Source: CALODL01 sp942492115
Lineage (GTDB): Bacteria; Planctomycetota; Phycisphaerae; UBA1845; CAIVHJ01
Direction: 5' to 3'
DNA: 64,000 nt
Assembly: GCA_942492115.1 (NCBI GenBank)
Contig: CALODL010000015.1
Span: forward strand, 1-64,000
Position 1 is the stretch's first letter. The number at the start of each line of letters is the position of its first letter. The position numbers and the translations under genes were made by a program. Below are positions 20,547-29,200 of the stretch, piece by piece. The notes under the pieces were generated by a model. It did not search any database. It was not told the DNA's origin and worked only from the letters and a program-made list of their open reading frames with translations.

Positions 20547-22385
20547 ATGCCAAATCTATTAACCAACGAAAACTTACGAAACATCGCCATCATCGCCCAT
20601 GTCGACCACGGCAAGACCACACTGGTGGACGCCATGTTCCGGCAAAGCGGTTTGTTCCGGGCGGATCAACAAATCGACGAACGGCTCATGGATACCATGG
20701 ATCTGGAAAAAGAGCGTGGCATTACCATCGCAGCCAAAAACTGTTCGGTGCTGTGGAAAGGTGTTCGGATCAATATCATTGACACACCCGGCCACGCAGA
20801 TTTCGGCGGGGAAGTGGAGCGGGCCCTGTCCATGGCCGATGGGGCGATTCTGCTGGTGGACGCCTCCGAAGGTCCCTTGCCTCAAACCCGGTTTGTCCTC
20901 AAAAAGGCACTGGAAGCCGGTCTTAAAATCGCTGTGGTTATTAACAAAATCGACCGGCGCGACGCCCGGCCCGAAGAAGTCCTCGATGAGATCTACGATC
21001 TGTTGATCGACATGGATGCCACGGATGAGCAGCTCGAGTTTCCCTTGCTCTACGCCGTTGGTCGGGAGGGGATTGCCTCAAAAGCACTGGATGCGGAGGG
21101 AAAGGACCTCAATCTGCTTTTCGACACCATCCTGGATATGATTCCCGGTCCTTCCCATGCCCCCGGTGCACCTTTTCAAATGCTGGTATCGGACTTGGGG
21201 TATTCAGATTACCTGGGACGGCTGGCCGTCGGGAGAATTTCCAACGGTACGGCACGATCAAAAGACACTCTGGTGTGTATGGGTGAAGACGGTCGCAGCG
21301 TGCCGCTCAAGGTTTCAAAGCTGCAGGTTTACGAGGGCATGCAGGTTAAAGATGTTGACGAGGTTCAGCCCGGAGATATTGTCGTGTTGGCGGGCATCGA
21401 GGATGTCAAGATCGGGGACACGATCTGTCACCAGCAAGACCCCCGGGCATTGCCTCGGATCAGGGTCGACGAGCCCACCGTGTCCATGATGTTTCGTATC
21501 AACAATTCACCGCTGGGGGGCAAAGAAGGAAAGTATGTGCAGTCAAGCCGATTACGGGAGCGTCTGTATAAAGAGACCCTCGTTAATGTGGCCATTGATG
21601 TGGATAAAACCGAAGACCGCGACAGTATTCTGGTCAAAGGCAGGGGGGAGTTTCAACTGGCCATCTTGATCGAGACCATGCGCCGGGAAGGATATGAATT
21701 CTGTGTCGGAAGGCCGGAGGTCATCTATCGCTACCATAAGGGTGAAAAATTAGAGCCCATGGAGCGCCTGCTGGTGGACTGCGAAGAACGCTTTCTCGGT
21801 GTGGTGACCGAAAAACTTTCACTACGCAAGGCCAAGATGACCAACATGGTCAATAACGGCAAGGGGCGGGTGCGAATTGAATTCACCGTGCCGGCCCGCA
21901 CGCTAATCGGATATCGAGACGAGTTTCTCACCGATACCCGGGGTACCGGTATCATGCATTCGCTTTTCGATGGCTACGGGATATTTCGAGGCGATTGTCC
22001 CAGCCGGTTCACCGGTTCGATTGTGTCCGATCGCACCGGAAATGCCGTACCCTATGCCTTATTTAACCTGGAGCCCCGCGGGCGTCTTTTTGTGATTCCC
22101 GGTGATCCGGTTTACGAAGGGATGATCATCGGTGAGCACAATCGGGGACAAGATATTAATGTAAATCCCTGCAAAGAAAAGAAGCTGACCAACATGCGCG
22201 CCGCTGGAAAAGATGATAATGTCATCCTTTCGCCCATCAAATCCCTTACTCTGGAACAGACCGTCAGCTTTATCCGTGAAGACGAGTTGGTGGAGGTCAC
22301 ACCTCGATCGGTGCGCATGCGCAAGGCCGTGCTGTCCGCCCAAAAGCGCCATAACCTGCGAAACGCCAAAGCGAAAGGAATATAG
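20547..22385 (+). CDS. typA: Translational GTPase TypA/BipA
   Basis: Ribosome-associated GTPase of the EF-G-like superfamily, involved in 50S assembly and stress adaptation. The 612 residues match the family length. G1 is AHVDHGKTTL, G2 includes ERGITI, G3 is DTPGHADFGGEVER and G4 NKID. The C-terminal TypA-specific part carries NMRAAGKDDNVILSPI and the basic tail VRMRKAVLSAQKRHNLRNAKAKGI. The start ATG has no strong Shine-Dalgarno, but begins at the expected point just before the G-domain. It stands alone in its direction, with a long AT-rich leader upstream and converging on the O-antigen ligase gene. Confidence 0.95.
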   Translation: MPNLLTNENLRNIAIIAHVDHGKTTLVDAMFRQSGLFRADQQIDERLMDTMDLEKERGITIAAKNCSVLWKGVRINIIDTPGHADFGGEVERALSMADGAILLVDASEGPLPQTRFVLKKALEAGLKIAVVINKIDRRDARPEEVLDEIYDLLIDMDATDEQLEFPLLYAVGREGIASKALDAEGKDLNLLFDTILDMIPGPSHAPGAPFQMLVSDLGYSDYLGRLAVGRISNGTARSKDTLVCMGEDGRSVPLKVSKLQVYEGMQVKDVDEVQPGDIVVLAGIEDVKIGDTICHQQDPRALPRIRVDEPTVSMMFRINNSPLGGKEGKYVQSSRLRERLYKETLVNVAIDVDKTEDRDSILVKGRGEFQLAILIETMRREGYEFCVGRPEVIYRYHKGEKLEPMERLLVDCEERFLGVVTEKLSLRKAKMTNMVNNGKGRVRIEFTVPARTLIGYRDEFLTDTRGTGIMHSLFDGYGIFRGDCPSRFTGSIVSDRTGNAVPYALFNLEPRGRLFVIPGDPVYEGMIIGEHNRGQDINVNPCKEKKLTNMRAAGKDDNVILSPIKSLTLEQTVSFIREDELVEVTPRSVRMRKAVLSAQKRHNLRNAKAKGI

Positions 22386-22496
22386 TGGCCTATCCCTATA
22401 AAGTTTGGATTTCAGATTTTAGATTTCGGATTTAAAGGAATGAAAAAGGGATGAAAATTAAGAGCCACCCTATCGCTGATCTTTCTATGGGCAAAA

Positions 22497-24580
22497 CTAC
22501 CTGTCACGCTTTTCAATCGAATCTATCTTATCTTCAACCATTTTAAGGTAGGCCGCCGCCTGGCTGTGCGGTTTGATCTTGGTGAAGTCTAAAAGTGTTT
22601 GTTGGGCCTGGCGATATTTTGCCGTCTGGAAATAGACGACAGCCAAATTGAGAATTGCCTGCTCGAACCGGGGAGATATAGACAGGGCCCGCTTATAATA
22701 ATCAACGGCTGTGTCGAAGTTCAGCAATTTTGCGTAGCATGTACCAAGATTGTTCAGGACATGGATATGGTAGGGATGGTCTGCATGGGCCTTCAGAAAA
22801 TCTGAGCGTGCTTCCTTGATTCTACCCAAAGAAAAATTCGCCATCCCCCTGTACCAAAACAAGGGGGTTGATGTCGGGTCTAAATTATAGAAACGCCAAT
22901 TCGCTTTATCAATTTCAGTGACAACCCTGCTCCAATCCTTTGCCCGGTAGGCCGCAATTGCTTTTTTAGTGTGCGCCTCAGCTTCAAAACGGGTGTATCC
23001 AAAGATCAATCCAAAGACCAATATCGTCAGGATGATAAAATTCAACGATAATATTTTGTAAGCCTTCACCGCTTTAGGGATAGGAAATGTCCGGTGGTAG
23101 ATGGCAACAAGCCCGCCGGCAATAAGCATAAAAAAAAGGCTGTGAAAAATACGCTCTTTGGGAAATGAAACGAACGATATCATAGCAAAGCCGATGATTC
23201 CGAATAACATCACAGCAGCGAATATTTTATCTTGTATCTCCGCGGCATGACCGATGATCCGAAAAGCTGTAAACGATTAATACCCCCCAGAAAATCAGGT
23301 GGGCAATAAATCCCAATATACCGGTCTCCGCACAGACCCACAAAAAATCATTGTGCGGGCGTTGTATCCGTGCTTCACGCCTGACACCTTGAGATGCCAA
23401 AGTTTTTTGACTTATTTCGTAAGCCGGCCAGACAATCTTCCATTGGCCCAAACCAACCCCCAAGAAAGGGGCCGCTGCGATCATTGGAAGTGATTTTTGC
23501 CACACTCGAAAGCGCCCCTTCAAATCAGTGAGGATCTGAATCGATCTTCGCAAGGGTTCTGACCTTTGTATTTCCGCCGGAAGCGGCCGGGTCGAAAACT
23601 CACAGAAATGATGATTGCTGTAAGAATGAGACCAAATGGCCCCCACAGAGGATATAAGGAAAATGACGATTACCGTTAGCGATCGCCGGCGGTATGAATA
23701 TTTTTCCTTTGGGAGAAATTTTAGCTTTGGATGCCCCAATAGGATAAACATTACCAATCCACCGATGAAAATGAGGCTTGCCCCCCACACCGCCCGTGCT
23801 TCAGACAAGGCGATAACATGGATGACCCCGGTTAGGGTAACTGTGCTCAGCAGGTACCAGCCGCCGTAAAACTGCAAGGCCCCGAATAAAATAAAGGGGA
23901 GCATCAGAAAAAGGGCCGATGCAAAGAGATTCGCATTGACCATGGTACCGTGAAGAATATTGTTTCCGGGTATTTCGGTGAATCCAATCTGGAAGTATTG
24001 GCCGAGGCCGATAAGCCCCATAATCAAAGCTGCCAGGATCACCGATTTTGTCAAAAATGAAAGGCTTGCCTGATTGCGACCCAGGATAAGCGAAGCAAGA
24101 TATAAGCACGTGAGCGATAAGAATAGCTTCAGCCATTCAAAAACCCCATCGGCGAGGTTGATGGACTTCGTCAAAGACAAACCCGACACCACAATACATC
24201 CGATGGCAATTGGAAATATTGCCCGAAAAATGACCGTAACGTCATAGGAATGGGACAAAGCCGAACCCTGAAAGATATAAATCAGAATAATTACAACGCT
24301 GAGCATACTCCAGGCCAGGAATCTGATTGACAACTTCGGATCCAGGGTGGCGGAAGAAAACAGGAAGGGAATTAAAAATACCGTTCCTCCGGTAAGGATA
24401 ATAGGAGTCAGGTTATTTATCCCATATCTTTTAGTTTGATCTAAATCCGCCGCTTTTGGGTAAGCCCCCGCCAAAGCACTGCCGATCAGGTAAAAGACAG
24501 GCTTTCGATTGAAAATACGAAATGCAGATTTAAAAAATGAATCAGAAACCGCGTATTTGCTGCAATCATGTTGAAACCAA
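22497..24580 (-). pseudogene. O-antigen ligase/polymerase family membrane protein with TPR tail; frameshifted and 5'-truncated
   Basis: Polytopic membrane protein of the WaaL/PglL/Wzy_C type. The membrane part (about 23227-24520) has many helices and the conserved periplasmic loop FRVWQKSLPMIAAAPFLGVGLGQW and RPHNDFLWVCAETG. Near 23260 a one-base shift sends translation to a stop at 23227. In the other frame the protein continues (TAFRIIGHAAEIQDKIFAAV) into more helices and a tetratricopeptide tail (GMANFSLGRIKEARSDFLKAHADHP, LNNLGTCYAKLLNFDTAVDYYKRAL) ending at 22497. The gene has no proper start: at about 24,580 it runs into pilJ sequence. It would transfer or polymerise sugar chains at the outer face of the inner membrane. 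The C-terminal TPRs are common in this family. Confidence 0.8.
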
Positions 24581-24590
24581 TTGCTGGCGA
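24570..24590. other. Abrupt join between O-antigen ligase and pilJ sequence
   Basis: On the minus strand, PilJ-like sequence (ESSEVAR and, after correcting one base, RSVGIASN) stops, and within a few bases O-antigen-ligase-type membrane sequence begins. There is no inverted repeat, target duplication, tRNA or integrase gene at this point. I interpret it as a chimeric join, most likely made during assembly. Confidence 0.6.
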
Positions 24591-25640
24591 TTCCAACTGA
24601 GCGCCCTCGCCACTTCACTGGATTCACGGGATTTTGAGGCCATGGCATCGAAGGACTCGGCCATCTCGTTGATTGTGTCGGTGACCACGCGCACCTGTTC
24701 AGCCTGCACGCTGGAGGCTCCGGCCAGGCGGCTGGTGGTGTCCATCGTGTCGCGGGTGGATTCATCTACCGTTTGAGCCGTGATGTTGATACCGGTAACC
24801 AGTTCCCGCAGTTGTTCCACCGCAAAATTCACCGAGTCGGCGATCGCGCCCGTCATGTCATCGGTGACCGTCGCTTTCACGGTCAGGTCACCGTCGGCGA
24901 GCGGAGCTCATTTCGTCCAGCAGGCGCATGATGGCTTGCTGGTTTTTCTGATTCTGCATGCCCGCGGCAACCGCGCGGCGTCGTTCATCGGTCAGGAACG
25001 CCCGCACCAGGAAAGAAATCATGATCAGGATGACGATCAGGCCGGCGAAATTGAACCAGACCATATGGCCAGACTTTGAATCAGCGTGCTTGACCACGTC
25101 ATCGGCTACCTGGCTGGCCAGCCAAACATTCTCTGGCTGTCGATGAACAGTTCATCCGCCGCACCTCGTACCGCAAGAATGTCGCTGGACGATGACAGGA
25201 TAGTATTCAGATTTGGTCGTGCTTGGTCGTAGATGTTGCGCACCTGGCGAAGTGATTTGACCGCACCTGAACTGGTCACCTGGGAAACGCCCACACTGCG
25301 GCTGCCTTGCTCAAGCGCATTGAGCATTTGTTCGAAGTAATCGATTTCCTTGGCGAAAATATCGGCGGCATTCACAGCACCGGGACCGCCTCTCAGCATG
25401 TCCTTGAGGTGCCTCAGAATTCGATCTGAAAGCACCAATTGCCGGCTGGCCACGAACATTTGCTGGTTACTGGCATTGTTCTGGGTCAGATCCCTGACAA
25501 CGTTATCTGTCTCGGCCTGAATTTCGGGAATGACTCCCATGAATTCAGCACTGGTTTCTGGCTGCCACGGTGCGTCTTGCATTTCTGCGGTTTCGGCATA
25601 GAACTGGCCCAACTGATCATCCGTTCGCATACCTGCGATG
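24581..25640 (-). pseudogene. pilJ: Type IV pilus chemoreceptor PilJ, internal fragment with frameshifts
   Basis: Fragment of the methyl-accepting protein that senses surface contact and signals to the Pil-Chp system in gammaproteobacteria. In reading order it shows part of the periplasmic sensing domain (VRDLTQNNASNQQMFVASRQ; EIDYFEQMLNALEQGSRSVG), a second membrane helix (MVWFNFAGLIVILIMISFLV), the RRRAVAAGMQNQKNQQAIMRLLDEM linker and the start of the signalling helix (MKATVTDDMTGAIADSVNFAVEQL). One-base shifts are visible near 25,120 and 24,905 and close to the downstream join. Both ends are missing: the first helix on one side and the methylation/kinase-control region on the other. No other pil or chp gene is present, so this piece is foreign to both flanks. 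Confidence 0.75.
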
Positions 25641-26250
25641 TCGCTGATGTTGCGACCTACGTGGGCGGGGCCGCCCTCGGCGCCATCCTGGGCGCGACCG
25701 TCATGGCCCGTGCATGGCTCCGACCGCTGGAGAATCGCAACGGCAACGCAACCGGACGCCTGTTGGTGGCCATTGCTGCCATGGTTCAAGTCAGTATCAT
25801 CTGCCTGGCCGCACTCCCGGCCAACAACCAATGGGTCGCACCCAACAGTGATTCGATCCTGTGGATCCCATTCCAGGGTCAGTTCATGAAGCCGTTCGGC
25901 CTGGCCTGCGGCCAGATGATGTCGAGCATGCTGTGGTACGTCACGCTTGCAGCTCTGGCCGCCGTCATGGTGCCTTCGACCAACCGTGCGCCTATACCGT
26001 GGTGATGTGTTGTTTCCTGACCGTCGGTGTCGTGACCATCACCGAGATCACCCAGGCGTTCACCGTCAGTCGCTACGCTGATACCACCGAACCGCTCCTG
26101 GCCCTGTTTGCTGCAGTGCTCGCGGCATCGACGTATCATTGGATTCGTAAGAGCATGACCGGAACGGCCCCCGAGTTGGGTCCACTCCGGCAGCGACTGT
26201 TCGGTGGCATGAGTGGCTACTGCACCGACAAGGCTTGCGACTGGCCGTAA
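25600..26250 (+). pseudogene. VanZ-like family membrane protein, 5'-truncated and frameshifted
   Basis: Membrane protein fragment with VanZ-type signatures. The first block, ELAQLIIRSHTCDVADVATYVGGAALGAILGA, has the E-Q-D-D-N/Y-G pattern of the family. After further helices a second block reads TEITQAFTVSRYADTTEPLLALFAA. Near 26,000 one base is missing: adding a G in GTGCGCCTAT restores AAYTVVMCCFLTVGVVTITE and joins both parts, ending at 26250. The 5' end fades into pilJ sequence between about 25,595 and 25,640, so the true start is absent. A strong terminator follows 28 bases after the stop. VanZ-like proteins affect glycopeptide sensitivity in some bacteria, but most members have no known function. 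Confidence 0.65.
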
Positions 26251-26278
26251 ATCCGGGCAACATCCCGAGCATTACACT

Positions 26279-26320
26279 GCCCCTTCGTCGTACCCTGCGG
26301 CGAAGGGGCCTTTTTGTTTT
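26279..26320 (+). terminator. Rho-independent terminator after vanZ-like gene
   Basis: Nine-pair stem GCCCCTTCG/CGAAGGGGC (26279-26287 with 26301-26309), extendable by two inner pairs, followed by TTTTTGTTTT. It is correctly oriented for the vanZ-like gene ending at 26250. Confidence 0.85.
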
Positions 26321-26335
26321 GTGCGCTAGGTGATT

Positions 26336-26564
26336 GGCTCCTCGGCGGGGCGCGGAATTTCTCATGACATGCGTTCGCTCTGTTGCAGCGGGCCCTTACG
26401 GCCGTGTGATGCAGGCCGCTCACTCCGTCATGAGAAACACCGACTTCCCTCTGTTCGTGCGATCTTGCAACGTCCGGGCGCGCTGCGTCTGAACAGTGCC
26501 TACTCGGCGGTTTGATCCTGAGCCGGTCGAAGGACGCCTCGAGACTGGTCGCACTGGGACCGCG
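26336..26564 (-). repeat. Structured repeat copy A (subtype T2), inverted, with 25-nt loop insertion
   Basis: Minus-strand copy of the 204-nt T2 element described at 32406-32609. It keeps the closing CGCGG/CCGCG ends, the long TTTCTCATGAC/GTCATGAGAAA helix and the GGCC-GTAA hairpin. The length is 229 because 25 bases are inserted exactly in the loop of the first hairpin (GGC-GTA-GCC in other copies), leaving GGCG/CGCC paired around the insert. It is the only copy on the minus strand. Confidence 0.8.
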
Positions 26565-26746
26565 TGAATGCGATGACTGGGATGATGCGCGCCGGCGGCC
26601 GTGAATGCTGCAAGCCCAACGGTTTGCTAAAGAAGGAACTCCCCACCCAGTAGCGGCTGCAGTTCAATTGTACTTGGATTGCGCCCACCCGATCCACGCC
26701 CTCGCTTCCGCTTTGGGCGGATAACTGCCTGGGATGGCGTTGACTC
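26565..26746 (-). repeat. Diverged inverted copy of module P
   Basis: Read on the minus strand this carries recognisable parts of the module that precedes every other T2 element (GGATCGGGTGGGCGC and GGGGAGTTCCT), but is more diverged than the three plus-strand copies. It places copy A and its leader head to head with the plus-strand copy at 26936-27270. No gene is visible here. Confidence 0.55.
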
Positions 26747-26770
26747 AAGAAGGGGTCCTGACCCCTTCTT
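26747..26770. repeat. Perfect 11-bp hairpin at the centre of the inverted repeats
   Basis: AAGAAGGGGTC, two bases, GACCCCTTCTT: a near loopless palindrome. It could work as a bidirectional terminator, with T-rich stretches only within the stem. It lies between the inverted and direct repeat copies. Confidence 0.7.
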
Positions 26771-26935
26771 GTGGCCAACAGACGACAGGCGACAGGCGAG
26801 GAGCGACCGGCGCGCGGCGCGAGTCGTCCTTGTCAGTGCTCCACATGATCACAGGTAGTATGGCAGGTCGCGACGCGCCGATCGCCTCGCGCCATGCGTC
26901 CTTCGCCGGTCGCCGGTAGTAATCACTGAGCCCAA
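26771..26935. repeat. GC-rich modules S and Q
   Basis: S (about 26771-26815, ACAGGCGACAGGCGAGGAGC and following) is an inverted version of Q (about 26866-26925, GCCATGCGTCCTTCGCCGGT and following). S-Q recurs at about 32095-32262, and Q alone at about 30888, 31345 and 33325. These are low-complexity, non-coding, and bound the structured-repeat blocks. Confidence 0.65.
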
Positions 26936-27077
26936 CCTGAGCGTCGCGCAGCGACGCTCAGCGCATCGGGTGGGCGCATGAAAGAAGCTGTTTGACGCCG
27001 GCAGCTAACTGGGCGGGGAGTTCCTATCAATAAATAACTGGGGCCCTACCCAGGAATTCATCCTGCCATTCCGTACA
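26936..27077 (+). repeat. Module P, leader of the structured repeat
   Basis: About 140 bases found in near-identical form at 30955-31100 and 32264-32405, always just before a T2 element. It opens with a perfect 11-bp hairpin, CTGAGCGTCGC-GCA-GCGACGCTCAG (26937-26961), and contains GTTTGACGCCGGCAGCTAAC. No open reading frame is conserved between copies. Confidence 0.75.
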
Positions 27078-27270
27078 CGCGGTCCCAGTGCAACCAGTCT
27101 CGAGGCGTAGCCGAGTAGACACTGTTCAGACGCAGCGCGCCCGAACGCTGCAAGTTCGCACGGACAGAGGGAAGTCGGTGTTTCTCATGACGGAGTGAGC
27201 GACCTGCATTACACGGCCGTAAGGCCCGCCGCAATGGAGCGAACGCATGTCATGAGAAATTCCGCGCCCC
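27078..27270 (+). repeat. Structured repeat copy B (subtype T2), interrupted by the IS element
   Basis: T2 element with all helices of the family. It is cut within its CCGCGCCCC end by the IS3-family insertion; the missing end (GCCCCGCCGAGGAGCC) resumes at 28830. With the insertion and target duplication removed, the distance to copy B' is 229 bases, matching the D-to-E spacing elsewhere. Confidence 0.85.
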
Positions 27271-27305
27271 GGAATGTGTCAAGCTTTTTGAGACACCTAA
27301 ACGAC

Positions 27306-28319
27306 TCAGTTTAGGGAGCAATCAATTCCAGCTGCGCGCAGCAGCAGCGCTGGTGGATTGATCCATACGGCCTGCGGAAGAGCCGGTATGACCGGCGGCT
27401 TCCGGAAGCGTTGTGGGTTCCGCTGATAGGCCTCGAGCATCACATCTCTCCGTTTCTCGAGCACGTCCTCTGCTCCGCCGTAGTGCACGGTCTCAGGCGT
27501 CAGTAGGCCAATGCCGCTGTGATGGTGCTGATTGTTGTACCAGTCGAAGAACACCCGGCAGAACGCGCGGGCATCCTGAATCGAACCGAAGCGATCCGGG
27601 AACGCCGGTCGATACTTGAGCGTTTTGAACTGACTCTCCGAGAACGGATTGTCATTCGAGACATGGGGTCGGCTGTGCGTCTTGGTCACGCCAAGATCTC
27701 CGAGCAGATGCGCCACGGCCTTGGAACGCATCGATGGGCCACGGTCCGCGTGGACCGTGAGTCGCCCGGGCAGGATCTCCTGCTTGTGGTACGTTTCTTC
27801 CAGGAGACGTGTGGCCAGGCTGGCGCTTTCACGATACGCAACGGTCCAGCCGACCACGTAGCGACTGAAGATGTCCAGGATCACATAGAGGTGGAAGTAG
27901 GACCACTTCGCCGGTCCCATCAGCTTGGTGATGTCCCACGACCACACTTCGTTCGGAGATGTAGCCAGGAGCTCCGGCTTGCGATAGGTCGGGTGACGCA
28001 GCTGATTACGCCGCTCACGTATGTGGTCTGATTTCCGCAGGATTCGGTACATTGTGCTTACTGAGCAGAGGTAGCGCTTGTCGTCGAGCAATTGTGCCCA
28101 GACCTCGCGCGGCGCCTGGTCTGCGAAGCGCTTCGAGTGCAGCACGTCCTTGACCTCCTGCGTCTCCGAGTCCGACAGCGACCACGGCGGTCGAGGCCGC
28201 GGCGTTGGATCCGAAGCCGGCGCCAGCCAGCGATACAGACCGCATCGTGGTAAGCCGAAGGCGCGGCAGGCTTGGGCCCTGCCCACGGTTCCACCGAGTT
28301 GATCACAGGACCGCATCAT
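27306..28319 (-). CDS. IS3-family transposase OrfB (DDE integrase domain)
   Basis: Catalytic subunit, 337 residues. The rve integrase core shows the acidic triad: D in VWSWDITKL, D in TVHADRGPS and E in NPFSESQFK, the last two separated by 35 residues (DD35E). An N-terminal HTH_21-like region (MYRILRKSDHIRERRNQLRHP) precedes it. The start overlaps the OrfA stop as ATGA. In this family the active enzyme is usually an OrfAB fusion made by a -1 ribosomal frameshift; the OrfB frame is open back to the A8 run inside orfA. The protein looks complete. Confidence 0.93.
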   Translation of the reverse strand: MMRSCDQLGGTVGRAQACRAFGLPRCGLYRWLAPASDPTPRPRPPWSLSDSETQEVKDVLHSKRFADQAPREVWAQLLDDKRYLCSVSTMYRILRKSDHIRERRNQLRHPTYRKPELLATSPNEVWSWDITKLMGPAKWSYFHLYVILDIFSRYVVGWTVAYRESASLATRLLEETYHKQEILPGRLTVHADRGPSMRSKAVAHLLGDLGVTKTHSRPHVSNDNPFSESQFKTLKYRPAFPDRFGSIQDARAFCRVFFDWYNNQHHHSGIGLLTPETVHYGGAEDVLEKRRDVMLEAYQRNPQRFRKPPVIPALPQAVWINPPALLLRAAGIDCSLN

Positions 28320-28762
28320 TCGTTCTCGTCGCTCGGACTGTCCTTCAGTGGAATGCCCAGGATCTCCGAGACTTTTTTTTGGAAGTCGATGATCGTCTCG
28401 GCCTGTTGCAGACGCTTGTGCAACCGCTCGACCTCGCGTTCGAGTTTCGCAACTTCCTTGGCCATGCGTTTGTCAGGATTCGGCGCTGGCCCACGCTTCT
28501 TGGCTTGCAGACCCTTGAAAGCACCGCTGCGAAACTGCTCGCGCCACTTGCCGAGATGGGATGAATACAAGCCCTCACGACGCAGTAACGCACCGATCTC
28601 GCCCTCCTGGCACGCCTCAGCCTCCTGCACGATCCGCAGCTTGTACTCCGCCGTGAACCGCCGTCGCGTGGCACGCTCGGGAACCTCTGGATCGGGTCGA
28701 TCCGAGCCGTTACCTTGGATTTCTTGTGTCACCGGGGCTCCTGCCTGGTATCTGTTGAGCAT
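28316..28762 (-). CDS. IS3-family transposase OrfA (helix-turn-helix)
   Basis: Regulatory and DNA-binding subunit, 148 residues. After a variable N-terminus comes the HTH_Tnp_1 segment RRRFTAEYKLRIVQEAEAC with GALLRREGLYSSHLGKWREQ, then a leucine-rich coiled coil (EVAKLEREVERLHKRLQQAETIIDF) used for multimerisation. It binds the terminal repeats and, when fused to OrfB by frameshifting, forms the transposase. It overlaps orfB by four bases. It is somewhat longer at the N-terminus than many OrfA proteins, so the true start may lie a few codons later. Confidence 0.9.
   Translation of the reverse strand: MLNRYQAGAPVTQEIQGNGSDRPDPEVPERATRRRFTAEYKLRIVQEAEACQEGEIGALLRREGLYSSHLGKWREQFRSGAFKGLQAKKRGPAPNPDKRMAKEVAKLEREVERLHKRLQQAETIIDFQKKVSEILGIPLKDSPSDENE
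28372..28379 (-). promoter_or_regulatory. A8 slippery site for -1 frameshifting in the IS element
   Basis: On the minus strand orfA reads CAA AAA AAA GTC here. Slipping back one base enters a frame with no stop until orfB, giving an OrfAB fusion. This is typical for IS3-family elements; use of the site is inferred. Confidence 0.6.
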
Positions 28763-28871
28763 CGCTATCCACCAGCCGCCCTACATTAAACTCGATCAAC
28801 AGGGTGTCTCAAAGAGTGTGACACAGAGGGCCCCGCCGAGGAGCCTTACCACTGCGCACTCGCCCATAAAC

Positions 28872-29069
28872 CGCGGTCCCAGTGCAACCAGTCTCGAGGC
28901 GTAGCCGAGTAGACACTGTTCAGACGCAGCGCGCCCGGATGCTGCAAATTCGCACGGATAGAGGGAAGTCGGTAGCTCTCCTGCGCAGATGACGACAGGC
29001 AGTAAACGTGCGTAAGCACCCGCAACGGAGGAACGGAGCAGGAGAACTACCGCGCCCCGCCGAGGAGCC
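28872..29069 (+). repeat. Structured repeat copy B' (subtype T1)
   Basis: 198-nt T1 element, almost identical to copy E (32636-32833), including the TGCAGC/GCTGCA variant of the second hairpin. It follows copy B at the normal spacing once the IS is removed. About 130 bases of unique sequence with a promoter separate it from the next gene. Confidence 0.85.
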
Positions 29070-29130
29070 TTACCCATCGCGCATCCTTCCTCCTAAGCCA
29101 TTACGTAGCACCGGCCTTCTAAGACTGCTC

Positions 29131-29160
29131 TTGGGCAAGCAGAACCTGGCCCGGTATAAT
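29131..29160 (+). promoter_or_regulatory. Sigma70-like promoter for the CTDC-repeat protein
   Basis: TTGGGC (29131-29136), 18 bases, TATAAT (29155-29160), about 40 bases before the ATG at 29201. The consensus -10 is the strong element; the -35 is weak. Confidence 0.5.
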
Positions 29161-29200
29161 GCTTTTCACCTCTGACGATCACCAGCAAAGGACGTAGACG

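Larger units (their letters stand above)
27271..28829 (-). mobile_element. IS3-family insertion sequence
   Basis: About 1.56 kb. Imperfect terminal inverted repeats face each other: 27275-27297 (TGTGTCAAGC...GAGACACC) and 28803-28825, matching at about 19 of 23 positions. Outside these the pentamer GCCCC occurs on both sides (27266-27270 and 28830-28834), a plausible target duplication. Two overlapping genes, orfA and orfB, fill the element on the minus strand. It has landed in a structured repeat and appears intact. Confidence 0.85.

Noticed and set aside
24560..25660. Genomic island inserted by site-specific recombination
   Set aside because: No tRNA, att repeat, integrase or inverted repeat is found at either join, and both joins cut genes.
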